Below are positions 45,241 to 56,154 of a stretch of DNA of 64,000 nucleotides, one piece after another. The translations under genes were made by a program, and so were the position numbers. The stretch's first letter is position 1. The number at the start of each line of letters is the position of its first letter. Location: the NCBI GenBank assembly GCA_928212115.1, contig CAKMRJ010000001.1, positions 373,189,246 through 373,253,245 on the forward strand. Reading direction: 5' to 3'. This DNA is from Lactuca virosa. Taxonomy: Eukaryota > Streptophyta > Magnoliopsida > Asterales > Asteraceae. The notes under the pieces are model-generated. The model worked only from the letters and a program-made list of their open reading frames with translations. It searched no databases and was not told the origin of the DNA.

Positions 45241-46574
45241 GATATAACATTCCAGGGACATAGAGAAACCATAAAGTTGCAAACTTTATCTCTTATAACC
45301 ACTCAAACCACTCCAAAAAGGACCAAAACATGCTCCAAAACCTAGGTCTAGGAAAAAGAACATAAAAAAGGTTAAAGCTTGAGGACTTACAATGTAACAT
45401 CCCGATTTCCAAGTATGAGATTTATTCCATTATGCATGTTTTTCCTTTGGAACATTGCGTAGTGGAGCCTCACCACGGCGTGGTGAAGGACTTTTAGGTT
45501 GTGTGTTTTTATGGACCAATACGGCGTGTTGATGAGGGAAACACGGTGTGTTGGTGGCTGGATGAAAAACCCTTGATCTTTTATCAGCCTCCAAACCCCC
45601 ATATCGGCCCTATATAATCTCCTTAAGTCCCTAGGGCTGATCTTTTATCAGCCTCCAAACCCCCATATCGGCCCTGGTGAACCCTAATCATCCTTCCCTC
45701 TCATTTTTGAGCTAGTGTGGTGTTTTTGGAGCCAAAGAAGAAGAGATTTGGAAGAAGGAAGTAAGGATCTAGCAAGCAAAACCCTCATCTTCAGTTTGTC
45801 ACTCTTCTGGACCTTTGTAAGTGTCTAAGATCCGATTTTATTCCCCTATGTAGCTAGATCTTGATTTTTGTCCCTTTTCTCTTTATTCTTGGATTTTGCA
45901 ATGGATGGATCTCATAAAATTTGCAACTTTATAAATCTCCAGGTCAAGGTGACCTTGTAGTGGTTTGGATCTGGTCTTTAGCCAAGTTTTGATGCGATGC
46001 ATGGAGTTTAGGTCATAATTTCCCCTTTTTGACCCATTTTGAGTTCAAGACATGCATTGGACATGCATGTCTATAAAGCACCAACCTTTGGGATTGTCTT
46101 TATGCTAGAATCTCTTCTGGAAAGGTTGGGTTCCATATCTCAAGGGTTTTGTGCTTATTGGTTAAGCCCTTGAATCTTCAAGCCTTGTGGATGGGTTTTT
46201 GAACACTTGGAGTAGCCCCAATGGATAAAGTTGAAAATTTTATCCTTTTTGATAGAATTTGAGTTTAGATCTGAGCCTTGGAGTCCCTGGAATCGAACCC
46301 GACTATCTGATTTTTATCGAAGCACATCGTGTTTGTTAGTGCATGCGGCGTGTTGGGTCAACATGGACTGTTGACCTTGACCGTTGACTTTGACTTGACC
46401 ATGGTTGACCAAGTTTGACTTGAGGGCATTTTGGGTATTTCAGGATTTTGATGGAATTGATCACATGGTAGATGTAGGTTTTGAGTAGAGAGCTGAGATT
46501 CGGAGTCAGACCTTATTAGTTATGTTCAGGTTGTGAGATGAGTCTTCCTCGCCATACTTTCGGGTTGAAGGCAC

Positions 46575-48513
46575 TGTAACGCCCGTAGATCCGGGCTAGT
46601 CAATTTAGAGATAATAGGGGTCGAAAACAACTTTTTGACAAAAGATTATTTAGAATAAATAATCTTAACCAATTTGTAGAATACGTCTCAAGGGTTCCGT
46701 ACATATAAAGAACGTTGAAATCCGAGTTATAACGACGAAATTATGGTCCGTCGAAGTTTTACGGCAAAACCGGCACGACATCGGGAGATGTAAATAGTGA
46801 ATTTACGATGGAGGACTTTTTAGCCTTAGAAATCTAAACAAAAGTTAAAGTATACGTTAAACCGAGAACATACAAAAAACGAACGCCCAAATCTGACTTC
46901 GTATGAGGAAGTTATGAATTTTCTAAGATTTGGCTTAGCACTGCACAGCCCGAAACTCGAATTTTAGATCGAGCGGTTTTTGGCCTACGCGACCTAAATG
47001 AGAATTGAAGATCTCATTAATAGGAAATCAACGGTAAAAAGACAGACGAAAACAGAGTCCGTATGTAGAAGTTATGAATTTTACGTGGACATTTAACAGT
47101 ATAATCTCCTCATACTGTTAAATTTAAGATTGGTAGAGAATTAGCCGACGGAGTCAAAATGAAAGTTGTAGATCTTATTTTTACCTACGTGTGGATATAA
47201 AGAACGTCAAAAACGGAGGTCGTATGTGAAAGTTACGGATTTTAGAAGTCGGAAGTGTGTTATGCGAAAATGGGTGATGTGGCACAATCTTGGCCATTGC
47301 TTTCTCCCAAAGTCTTGCCACTAGATGGTGACATGTGGCACCATCGCTACACCTACGCTATTTTTAATATAGCTTTTATTTAATTATAGTAACGTTATTA
47401 GGAACTTATAATAAGTACTTGGGCTACTATTATGGGTTATATAAGTATTTTTTAACGCTTATGTAATAGTAATAATAGCTAGACTATTAATTAGTCTCGG
47501 CGAATAATATACTAAACTCTAGTGGTAATAATACTAGGTTTCGTCGAAGGAAATTATTTTTAAGAAGCGAAGCGCTGTCTGAGTTCGGAATCACCACCTT
47601 TCAAGTGAGAGCATGGTCCCTTTCATCTTACACATAGATATGAAGTATTAAATATAAATTACATGCTATGTGTGCATATTGTCTGAATACTTGCTGTCTA
47701 TGCTGGGTGAAATATTTTTATACACGTTCTAAATGATTTAAATTGTATATGTATTTTATATCTACAAAACGTGTTGGGTAAAACATGGGTAGATGTAATA
47801 GTTGCTGTGTGACCAAATAAAATAATGAGGGGCCTCGATATAGATGTTATTGATGATCCAGTCATCTAGCGGAGTATAGATGACGACCACAGACTATTCT
47901 AGACAGTCCAGTGGAACGCTAGCAGGCTCGCAACTTGTAGGTGTTTATTTGAACTGTGTGCTCACCAGCAGTACTCCATCCCCCACATGGTTGCCTTATT
48001 TGACATGAATTGTTGAGGAACCCCCGAAGCATGTGTTGTGACCCCGATGAAAGTCCCTTAGACTAGGTCCCTTGTGTTAGATGTTTTAGGGACGTAAAGT
48101 GAGGATAACGGGAACGGGTAATTGGGGTTGTTTGGTTTGATAAATTTAATAAACTTATTTATTGTGGGTTGAAAACCATATGTACTCACCAGGTTTCGCA
48201 ACCTGACCCACTCAGTTTATTTATATCACAGGTGTTGATATGAAGTCATATTACACTGAGAGATTAAGGAGATATAAATCACCAGTGATAATGAATGTAA
48301 GTTCTGTTTATGCTTATGTTTCTGTATTGACGATGACATCCCAAATGTTTTAAAATGAATAAAAATACTTTTCTTCGGAAATGCTTTGATAACGTATTTA
48401 TCATGTTTTACTGGGAACAAATTCCGCAACATTTTTATTAAAAGAGGTACTCTGATTTTTATAAAGCATAAACAAAATCGGTCTTTTCTGGCCGTGAAAA
48501 TGGGGATGTCACA
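46575..48513 (+). repeat. 5' LTR of gag-only element (1939 bp, promoter region deleted)
   Basis: Compared with the 3' LTR it lacks about 250 bp at 47343, the part that in the 3' LTR holds the TATA box and presumed start site. Four copies of a GAAGTTATGA-centred module lie at 46737, 46908, 47068 and 47229. Confidence 0.9.
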
Positions 48514-48515
48514 GT

Positions 48516-48527
48516 TGGTATCAGAGC
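48516..48527 (+). other. Primer binding site of gag-only element
   Basis: TGGTATCAGAGC follows the LTR after two bases and matches the initiator-methionine tRNA site. Confidence 0.93.
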
Positions 48528-48914
48528 ATTAGTTAAAGCGAACTAGGAATATGGATTTATTTCTAGACTTAAACTTAGAATGCTATGCAAGGATTGTGAG
48601 GAGTGTGTCTAATAAAATTTAGGTAATGCACCTGATTATACACAAGCACTAGCTAATTTAGGGAAAATGCCTAACATGCTTTTATGTGCTAAATGATTTA
48701 TGATATGCATTGTATGATCGGATCTATGGTCTGTTGCCGACCGGATCTAGAAACTTTATGTGTTCAGATTTCTAAACGTTTAATTACGGTATTAGAACTG
48801 GCATATAACTTTTCGGAGAAATAGGGAGAATTACACGTCGATCGTAAATAAAATCTTTCCTATCTTAATTCTCGTCATTGCACACCGAACGTCTGATTTG
48901 GTATATAGATCGAA

Positions 48915-50156
48915 ATGGCAAGAACCCGTAGTGGAGCCGGGAATGCAAATGGGAACAGGAATCAACCACCTGTGATTGAACAAATACCTGTTGTAGCAGA
49001 TGCTCCTGAGCCAATCACAATGGCCGGAGTACAAGCCATGATACGGGCTATGTTGGCTGAACAACGGGAAGAGATTAGGCAAATGTTGCATGAAAATAGG
49101 GACGAACCTACAATGCCAGTTGAACAGCCCGAATTGAACGATGGGCAGTCAGAAGGAGGGAACTACAGTGGGACCGTTGGTCAAGCCAACCCACCAATAG
49201 TTCGACAAAACAACCAGTATGACGGAGTCGAGAGGAATGGATGCAAGTACAAGGATTTTCTGACTTGCAATCCATCGACTTTCACTGGAAAGGAAGATCC
49301 GATCGGAGTCATGGATTGGATCTCGGAGATGGAGTTAGCTTTCATGACGTGTGGTTGCAGAGGCAAGTTACAGACCACCTTTGCAGTACGTCAATTCCGA
49401 GGAGGTGCTGTGCACTGGTGGAATACCCTGGGGAAGACTCTGAGCCCCAATGAGCCCCTGCAACTGACATGGGCAGAGTTTTTGGTGCAGTTCAAACGCA
49501 AGTACTGCTCAGCCCAAAACCTGCTCGAGCTAGAGAACCAGTTCCTGACCTTGAAGAAAGGAAGCATGTCAATTGATGAATACACCAACAACTTCACAGA
49601 GAAGATGGAGTTTGCCTTGCGTCTTGTTCCGAATGAGCTGACGAAAATCGACAAGTACGCAAACGGACTTCCATGGGAGTACGCGGTGCCAGTGCGTCAG
49701 ACACCTACTCTGGAGGCAGCTATCTGGGCTGCCAAGTCTGTGGAGGATATGATTAAGGGAAGAGCTGCCAACAAGATTGAGGTTGGCGAAAAGAGGAAGT
49801 TTGAGGGGTCTACGAGGCCCAATAAGAAGATCAAGTCTGGTTCAAAGGAGTTTAGCGGAGGAGGAAACAAAGTGAAATGGTGCGAGAAGTGCAAGAAGAA
49901 GCACTTCGGGAAATGTAGCGAGGAAGTGACTTGCTACAAGTGTGGGAAGACGAGACATTATGCCAACGAGTGCACTGCCAGCAAAAGGGTGTGTTATGAA
50001 TGTCGTGAAGAAGGGCACGTTGCTAAGGATTGCCCGAAGAAGAAAGAGGCGGCAAGACCAAACATTCCACCGAAACCGAAGGCAAGAGCGTTCCATATGA
50101 TCCTTGACGAAGAAGATGGAAATGAAAGGGATCAGGAACGAGGATCTATGAAGTAG
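48915..50156 (+). CDS. gag: Intact Ty3/gypsy gag (413 aa), no pol attached
   Basis: The frame is uninterrupted from MARTRSGAGNANGNRN to a TAG at 50154-50156. Residues about 35-65 form a helical, charged segment (MIRAMLAEQREEIRQML). The capsid-type retrotransposon gag domain spans about 110-260 (FTGKEDPIGVMDWISEME, VHWWNTL, EFLVQFKRKYCS). Zinc knuckles CX2CX4HX4C lie at 340-353 (CYKCGKTRHYANEC) and 360-373 (CYECREEGHVAKDC), after a related Cys pair near 322. A lysine-rich linker precedes them. It ends just after RAFHMILDEED, where protease would normally begin. Gag would build particles and bind RNA. The chosen ATG is the first in frame and fits the family N-terminus. Confidence 0.92.
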   Translation: MARTRSGAGNANGNRNQPPVIEQIPVVADAPEPITMAGVQAMIRAMLAEQREEIRQMLHENRDEPTMPVEQPELNDGQSEGGNYSGTVGQANPPIVRQNNQYDGVERNGCKYKDFLTCNPSTFTGKEDPIGVMDWISEMELAFMTCGCRGKLQTTFAVRQFRGGAVHWWNTLGKTLSPNEPLQLTWAEFLVQFKRKYCSAQNLLELENQFLTLKKGSMSIDEYTNNFTEKMEFALRLVPNELTKIDKYANGLPWEYAVPVRQTPTLEAAIWAAKSVEDMIKGRAANKIEVGEKRKFEGSTRPNKKIKSGSKEFSGGGNKVKWCEKCKKKHFGKCSEEVTCYKCGKTRHYANECTASKRVCYECREEGHVAKDCPKKKEAARPNIPPKPKARAFHMILDEEDGNERDQERGSMK

Positions 50157-51072
50157 TCATGTAAATAGTACCACGTGGTGTAGCCTATTAGAGGCATAGT
50201 ATAGGTTGAACTTGAACACCTATGTAATCGTTTCAAGGAATAATATAAAACCTTCGTTTTGTTATCTAATGTGTCAAGTTGTTATGTGATTTTCTTGTAT
50301 GGTGACTTGGGTGAACTGCAAGACAATACTTGGGACGAGTATGAGTAGGTGTGAAAGGTAGTAGAGGCCTATACTACCGGAAGCACAGGACTCACGCTTG
50401 GATCAGGGAAAGTCACAAGGTTACCAAGAAGCTAGTAATTGATACGGTTTTATTCAAATATGTCGTTACCATCGTTTCGGTAATGACTAAGAGGATGATT
50501 GTTATTCCGACCCTAGTGGTCATATCGAATTGAGTCCGACTACGATAAGTATGTTACGTGGTTCAGAGAACCAAGTTTGATGTAGCATCTGACTTAAGTC
50601 GGAAGATTGAAATAAAAGATAATCAAAGCGATCGGTAGAGGTATCGTGATAGTTGCTTGTAGCTAGAAATGCTACCTTTTAAGATGTGATTAGAACATGA
50701 AGAAATGTATAGTCTGTTCTGGAAGACTCTAAGAGACCTGAGTCTAAGCGTGGGAACATACGATGATAAGTCATTAGAATATGACACATCGGTCCATTTT
50801 AGTAATAAAATAACTTATCTTAAGTTTGTTAAGAAGAAGAAGCAGTCTCCAGTAAGGATCGAGATTGTGACTTGAAGGTCATAATTTGGAGTCTAATGTG
50901 AGATAGGGGGCAAGTGCAAGATCGAGCACCGCCTGCAATCAGGAAGCCTTAGAGTTAGATATTCGTTCGAAGAAACATCAAAGTTACGGTTATTACTTAG
51001 GATGAAGAGATAACGTATGGAGTCATCATGTGAGCCCTGTTTCGTTGATGATTCCGGGACGTAATCATCCTA
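50157..51072 (+). other. Unexplained 0.9-kb tail of the gag-only element
   Basis: I find no protease, RT, RNase H or integrase trace in any frame. The last part (near 51045-51085, ATTCCGGGACGTAATC then AAGGGGGAG) looks like the usual 3' end of a gypsy internal region. So pol seems to be cleanly missing and about 0.8 kb of other sequence stands in its place. Confidence 0.6.
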
Positions 51073-51082
51073 AGGGGGAGAT
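51073..51082 (+). other. Polypurine tract of gag-only element
   Basis: AAGGGGGAGA lies three bases upstream of the 3' LTR. Confidence 0.75.
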
Positions 51083-51085
51083 AAT

Positions 51086-53272
51086 TGTAACGCCCGTAGA
51101 TCCGGGCTAGTCAATTTAGAGATAATAGGGGTCGAAAATGACTTTTTGACAAAATATTATTTAGAATAAATAATCTTAACCAAGTTGTAGAATACGTCTC
51201 AAGGGTTCCGTACATATAAAGAACGTTGAAATCCGAGTTATAACGAAGAAGTTATGGTCCGTCGAAGTTTTAGGGCAAAACCGGCACGACACCGGGAGAT
51301 GTAAATAGTGAATTTACGATGGAGGACTTTTTAGCCTTAGAAATCTAAACAAAAGTTGTAGTATACGTTAAACCGAGAACATACAAAAAACGAACGCTCA
51401 AATCTGACTTCGTATGAGGAAGTTATGAATTTTCTAAGATTTGGCTTAGCACTGCACAGCCCGAAACTCGAATTTTAGATCGAGCGGTTTTTGGCCTACG
51501 CTACCTAAATGATAATTGAAGATCTCATTAATAGGAACTCAACGGTAAAAAGACAGACGTAAACAGAGTCCGTATGTAGAAGTTATGAATTTTACGCAGA
51601 CATTTAACAGTATAATCTCATCGTACTGTTAAATTTAAGATTGGTCGAGAATTAGCCGACGGAGTCAAAATGAAAGTTGTAGATCTTATTTTTACCTACG
51701 CGTGGATATAAAGAACGTCAAAAACGGAGGTCGTATGTGAAAGTTACGGATTTTAGAAGTCGGAAGTGTGATGTGCGAAAATGGGTGATGTGGCACAATC
51801 TTGGCCATTGCTTTCTCCCCAAGTCTTGCCACTAGATGGTGACATGTGGCACCAAGTTCATCCATTTTCACCCTATAAATAGAACCTCTCCCACCCTCAT
51901 TTTCTTCACACCTTTCCCATTCTTTCTTCTCTTTACTCTCTCTCTAGAACCTCTCTCAAGCCCCGAAACCCCCCGAAAAGCCTAGGGAACCTCCCTAGCA
52001 CGAGGCGGAAGCCCCGGAGTGCTCGACGGCTTCGAGAAGAAGAGCTTTTCGGTTTGGGAACGCTGCTCCAAGCAAAGCCCGGTTTTCTATAAAACCCGCT
52101 GGTAGTGAGCTACACCTACGCTATTTTTAATATAGCTTTTATTTAATTATAGTAACGTTATTAGGAACTTATAATAAGTACTTGGGCTACTATTATGGGT
52201 TATATAAGTATTTTTTAACGCTTATGTAATAGTAATAATAGCTAGACTATTAATTAGTCTCGGCGAATAATATACTAAACTCTAGTGGTAATAATACTAG
52301 GTTTCGTCGAAGGAAATTATTTTTAAGAAGCGAAGCGCTGTCTGAGTTCGGAATCACCACCTTTTCAAGTGAGTGCATGGTCCCTTTCATCTTACACATA
52401 GATATGAAGTATTTAATATAAATTACGTGCTATGTGTGCATATTGTCTGAATACTTGCTGTCTATGCTGGGTGAAATATTTTTATACACATTTTAAATGA
52501 GTTAAATTGTATATGTATTTTATATCTACAAAACGTGTTGGGTAAAACATGGGTAGATGTAATAGTTGCTGTGTGACCAAATAAAATAATGAGAGGCCTC
52601 GATATAGATGTTATTGATGATCCAGTCATCTAGCGGAGTATAGATGACGACCACAGACTATTCTAGACAGTCCAGTGGAACGCTAGCAGGGTCGCAACCT
52701 GTAGGTGTTTATTTGAACTGTGTGCTCACCAGTAGTACTCCATCCCCCACATGGTTGCCTTATTTGACATGAATTGTTGAGGAACCCCCGAAGCATGTGT
52801 TGTGACCCCGATGAAAGTCCCTTAGACTAGGTCCCTTGTGTTAGATGTTTTAGGGACGTAAAGTGAGGATAACGGGAATGGGTAATTGGGGTTGTTTGGT
52901 TTGATAAAGTTAATAAACTTATTTATTGTGGGTTGAAAACCATATGTACTCACCAGGTTTCGCAACCTGACCCACTCAGTTTATTTATATCACAGGTGTT
53001 GATATGTAGTCACATTACAGTGAGAGATTAAGGAGATATAAATCACTAGTGATAATGAATGTAAGTTCTGTTTATGTTTATGTTTCTGTATTGACGATGA
53101 CATCCCAAATGTTTTAAAATGAATAAAAATACTTTCTTGCGAAAGCTTTGATAACGTATTATCATGTTTACTGGAACAAATTCCGCAACATTTTTATTAA
53201 AAGAGGTACTCTGATTTTTATAAAGCATAAACAAAATCGGTCTTTTCTGGCCGTGAAAATGGGGATGTCACA
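51086..53272 (+). repeat. 3' LTR of gag-only element (2187 bp, complete)
   Basis: It contains the TATA box CTATAAATAG at 51873-51882 followed by a pyrimidine-rich presumed leader (CTCTCTCTAG and similar). Elsewhere it is collinear with the 5' LTR. Confidence 0.9.
51873..51882 (+). promoter_or_regulatory. TATA box in the 3' LTR of the gag-only element
   Basis: CTATAAATAG is preceded by CACC and followed about 25-35 bases later by a C/T-rich stretch, a normal plant core promoter layout. The matching segment is missing from the 5' LTR. Confidence 0.7.
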
Positions 53273-54904
53273 GACACCAAGGTCGGCCCAATGGTTTGAT
53301 AACCTGATATTGTGTATGTTGAGTATGGAGTAGACTTGCATGCTAGTTTTGATATGCTAGTTTGGTATATCTGTAGGACTACCTGTGATACTACCTGTTT
53401 ATCTGTATGTGATATTATCTGTTATATGTCAACATATGGTGTGGGTCGGGTTGAGGTTATACTACTCTGTGCTGTAACCAACAAACCCTAGAGCATACCA
53501 GATATGAGCTGAGGGCCAGGAAGGGCATGCCAGACTGAGGGGCTCATGAGCATTCCAGATACGAGATGAGGGCTGAGAAGGGCATGCCAGAATCGTCCTG
53601 AGGGCCGGGGAGCAAGCCATACATAAGCTGTGGGCCCAGGGGCAAGCCAGACTTATGTTGTGGGCTAAGGGGTAATCCAGTCTGTTAGCTGTGGACCCAT
53701 TGCATTTTGTTGTTATATTTCTGCTATTTTTTATGAACTGGTATTTTGGGGGAAACTCACTAAGCTTTGGGCTTACAGTTTTGGATTATGTTTCATGTAC
53801 CCCCAGAGGATCGCGGGAAGGCGAAGCGTGATCGTGCACGTCCTCATGTTTTGTTTCACGATTTTGGGATTTCTCTGATATTGGACTTATTTTGAAAGCA
53901 ATTTGTAAACAATGATGGTTTTGGGATTAATTAAAAGTTGAAAATTTTCATTAATTCTATGAGTGTTACATACAAAGAATCCAAAAGATGCACACAAATG
54001 GAGGAAGGGATCACTGTGAACCCAACGCACAAATCTCTTCTTCTTCTTCCTTTAAAACTACTACAAGTTTACTAAAATGAGAACAAGAGAACTAAGGAGG
54101 ATTAAGGTTAGGGTTTATGGGGTATGTGTAACAAATCGTTATTTCAAACCTATGTAATAGTATAGGTCAATGTGTATTTCTTTTTATAATAATAAAGAGA
54201 AATTTTAGCATAATGTGCGTATTTACATAATTGACCCTCAAAAATAAATTATTTAGCAATCTCGATTGGGATGAACCAAGTGATAGAGATTGTAACAAGG
54301 TTTCCAAAAATATAAAGAACACTAAAATCCGAGTTATAACGAAGAAGTTATGACCAATCGAAAATCCGCGACAAAACCGGCAAAACACTATTTAGTGTAA
54401 AGACTGAATTTTCAATAAAAGGTTTTTTAGCCTTAACAATCTAAATGAAAGTTGTAGTTTATGTTAAACCGAGAACTTTCATAAAAAGAACGGAAAAATC
54501 TGACTTCGTATGAGGAAGTTATGATTTTTCTAAGTTTAAGTATAGCAGTGTACAGCTAAATACTCGAAATTAAGATCGAGCGATTTTTAGCCGACACAAC
54601 CTAAACGAGAATTGAAGGTCTCGTCAGTAAGTACAACGGTAAAAAGACAGACAAAAACGAACGTCGGATGAAGAAGTTATGAATTTTTAACGGATTCCCG
54701 TCCCGGTCTGTTTAAAATAATAATATTAAAAATAAACTCAAAATTAGCCGACGAAGTCTAAACTAAAGTCGTAGAGTATGATTTTACCTACGCGTGCATA
54801 TAAAGAACGCCAAAAACGGAGCTCGTATGCGAAAGTTATGATTTTCGCAAGTTTTGGCACAAAAATAAAGAAAAATAGAAAACCGGGCCGGGCAATTTCG
54901 CATG

Positions 54905-55212
54905 TGACACGTCACTCTCGCACGTGGCAGCTGCTGAGTGGACCGAAGCATTGCGTGGCACCTTCTGATTCGACCAACTCCGCGGTCCAATCATCCTCGG
55001 ACAGCCTCGCATGAGACACATCGGGCATCGACTTGCACGCCCCTCGGATGCACTCCTTCGCACGTGTCAGTCTTCTATTGGACCGAAGTCCGGTCCAATC
55101 CGAGCCAGCCAGCAGCGAGCCTGCGGTCCGAAGAAGTCCCCTCCCTTCGCCACCTGTCCGACGCGTGGCAGCCTCGCAAAGCCTCGGATCCGAGGCTTCG
55201 GCCTATATAAGG
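54905..55212 (+). promoter_or_regulatory. LTR promoter with ACGT-core boxes and TATA box
   Basis: CACGTGGC at 54921-54928, CACGTGTC at 55061-55068, GCGTGGCA at 55163-55170 and TGACACGTCA at 54905-54914 precede the TATA box CTATATAAGG (55203-55212). CACGTGGC is the consensus G-box/ABRE bound by plant bZIP factors. The first boxes recur with GGACCGAAG downstream, so the segment is itself a diverged repeat. Abscisic-acid or stress response is an inference. Confidence 0.55.
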
Positions 55213-55648
55213 CATGCGAGGGTTCCGAAATATTTACACTTTTCACCCCTAAATTCATTCTCTTTCACATTTTCCACTTCCACAAACTCATATACAACCC
55301 CTAAAGCCCCGGTATCAAGTCTCGAACCCTAAGAAAGCCTCGAAGCCCCGAGATTCCCGAGAAGTAACCTCTCTCCTGTCGAAACTCTGCCCAATTTGAG
55401 CCGGTTTCTCGACAAACAAACTCTTTTCGTGAAACGAAACTCCGTTCCAATTCACCATCTATCAAGTGAGTACATACCCCCGTATTTTCATAATTTCTAC
55501 TGTTTTAAGGGGGGGAATACAAGCATAACACAAGAACTTTGTGTTATAAAAAATCATGATAAAAAACACATAAATCATAAAAATACTCAAAACATAAACT
55601 CTTTATCGTCTTATATTTTTTCCCCAAATCTTTTATATATATATATAA

Positions 55649-55690
<42 letters not shown>

Positions 55691-56060
55691 AGATTAAAAG
55701 GCTTAGGACTGATAATCATTCTGGGTCCTTTTCCTTGTTTGGATGTGGGCTTAAAGTACCGGTTATTTGTCCGAGTGTCGTTTAAATTTTACTTATATAT
55801 AAAATTGTATATGTATATAAATATAATAGTTATTTCATCAGTTTAACTACCTTTGTAACATGCTGAGCAAGGGATTACATGCAAACATGGTTAAATACAC
55901 ATTCAGAAAGTACATATAAATTATAATAGGTATAATTTATACATAGAACAATAATTCATGATACAAGTATACTAGAATACACAGTCTTACAAGAAACTAG
56001 GGTTTTGATACAGAACAAATCAAGGTTTACACTTATCAAATACATGTTTGGAATACTAAT

Positions 56061-56154
56061 TCAAGAACATACTGTCAATCATTATTTCAGAATGATTGGG
56101 TTTTGATTCAAGAACATACTGTCAATCATTATTTCAGAATGATTGGGTTTTTCA
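56061..56154. repeat. 47-bp tandem repeat (two copies) in the chromovirus LTR
   Basis: The unit starting TCAAGAACATACTGTCAATC occurs at 56061 and 56108, with no difference I can see. Each unit contains the inverted pair AATCATT/AATGATT. Confidence 0.92.

Larger units (their letters stand above)
46575..53272 (+). mobile_element. Gag-only gypsy element (TR-GAG-like, 6.7 kb)
   Basis: LTRs are 46575-48513 and 51086-53272 (TGTAACGCCC...GATGTCACA), about 97% identical where they align. Flanks are GGCAC (46570-46574) and GACAC (53273-53277), a duplication with one mismatch. Between primer site and polypurine tract there is a single intact gag gene; protease, RT, RNase H and integrase are absent. 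Published TR-GAG elements have this layout. It would need pol from another element, and its LTRs resemble those of the chromovirus at 54127. Confidence 0.9.
45393..53971 (+). mobile_element. Solo gypsy-type LTR split by the gag-only element
   Basis: The LTR starts TGTAACATCCCG at 45393 and ends GTGTTACA at 53971, with a perfect target duplication TACAA (45388-45392 and 53972-53976). Own sequence is 45393-46574 plus 53278-53971, about 1.87 kb. Near its start lies the dyad CACCACG-G-CGTGGTG (45471-45485). A 40-bp phrase with CCCCCATATCGGCCCT occurs twice (about 45576-45615 and 45636-45674). Near 53495-53600 there are imperfect repeats with GAGGGC and GGCATGCCAGA. No second LTR is present. Confidence 0.83.
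36450..54126 (-). mobile_element. Minus-strand gypsy LTR fragment, triply interrupted
   Basis: The own pieces are 36450-37303, 45246-45392 and 53977-54126. They read continuously once Copia-D and the solo LTR at 45393 are removed. The style (CATCGGGCCC phrases, CCATGCATGG, GC-rich dyads) matches the solo LTR at 32151 and, reversed, the one at 45393, so this is another gypsy LTR family member. The right side is cut by the chromovirus LTR at 54127. The left limit is approximate. No coding sequence is visible. Confidence 0.6.

Noticed and set aside
48915..50156. Host gene with CCHC zinc fingers
   Set aside because: Position between primer site and polypurine tract, flanking LTRs and capsid-type motifs make it a retrotransposon gag.
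54778..55332. A cluster of six overlapping frames on both strands
   Set aside because: The segment is the GC-rich promoter part of the chromovirus LTR; few stops are expected there and the same DNA recurs in the 3' LTR.
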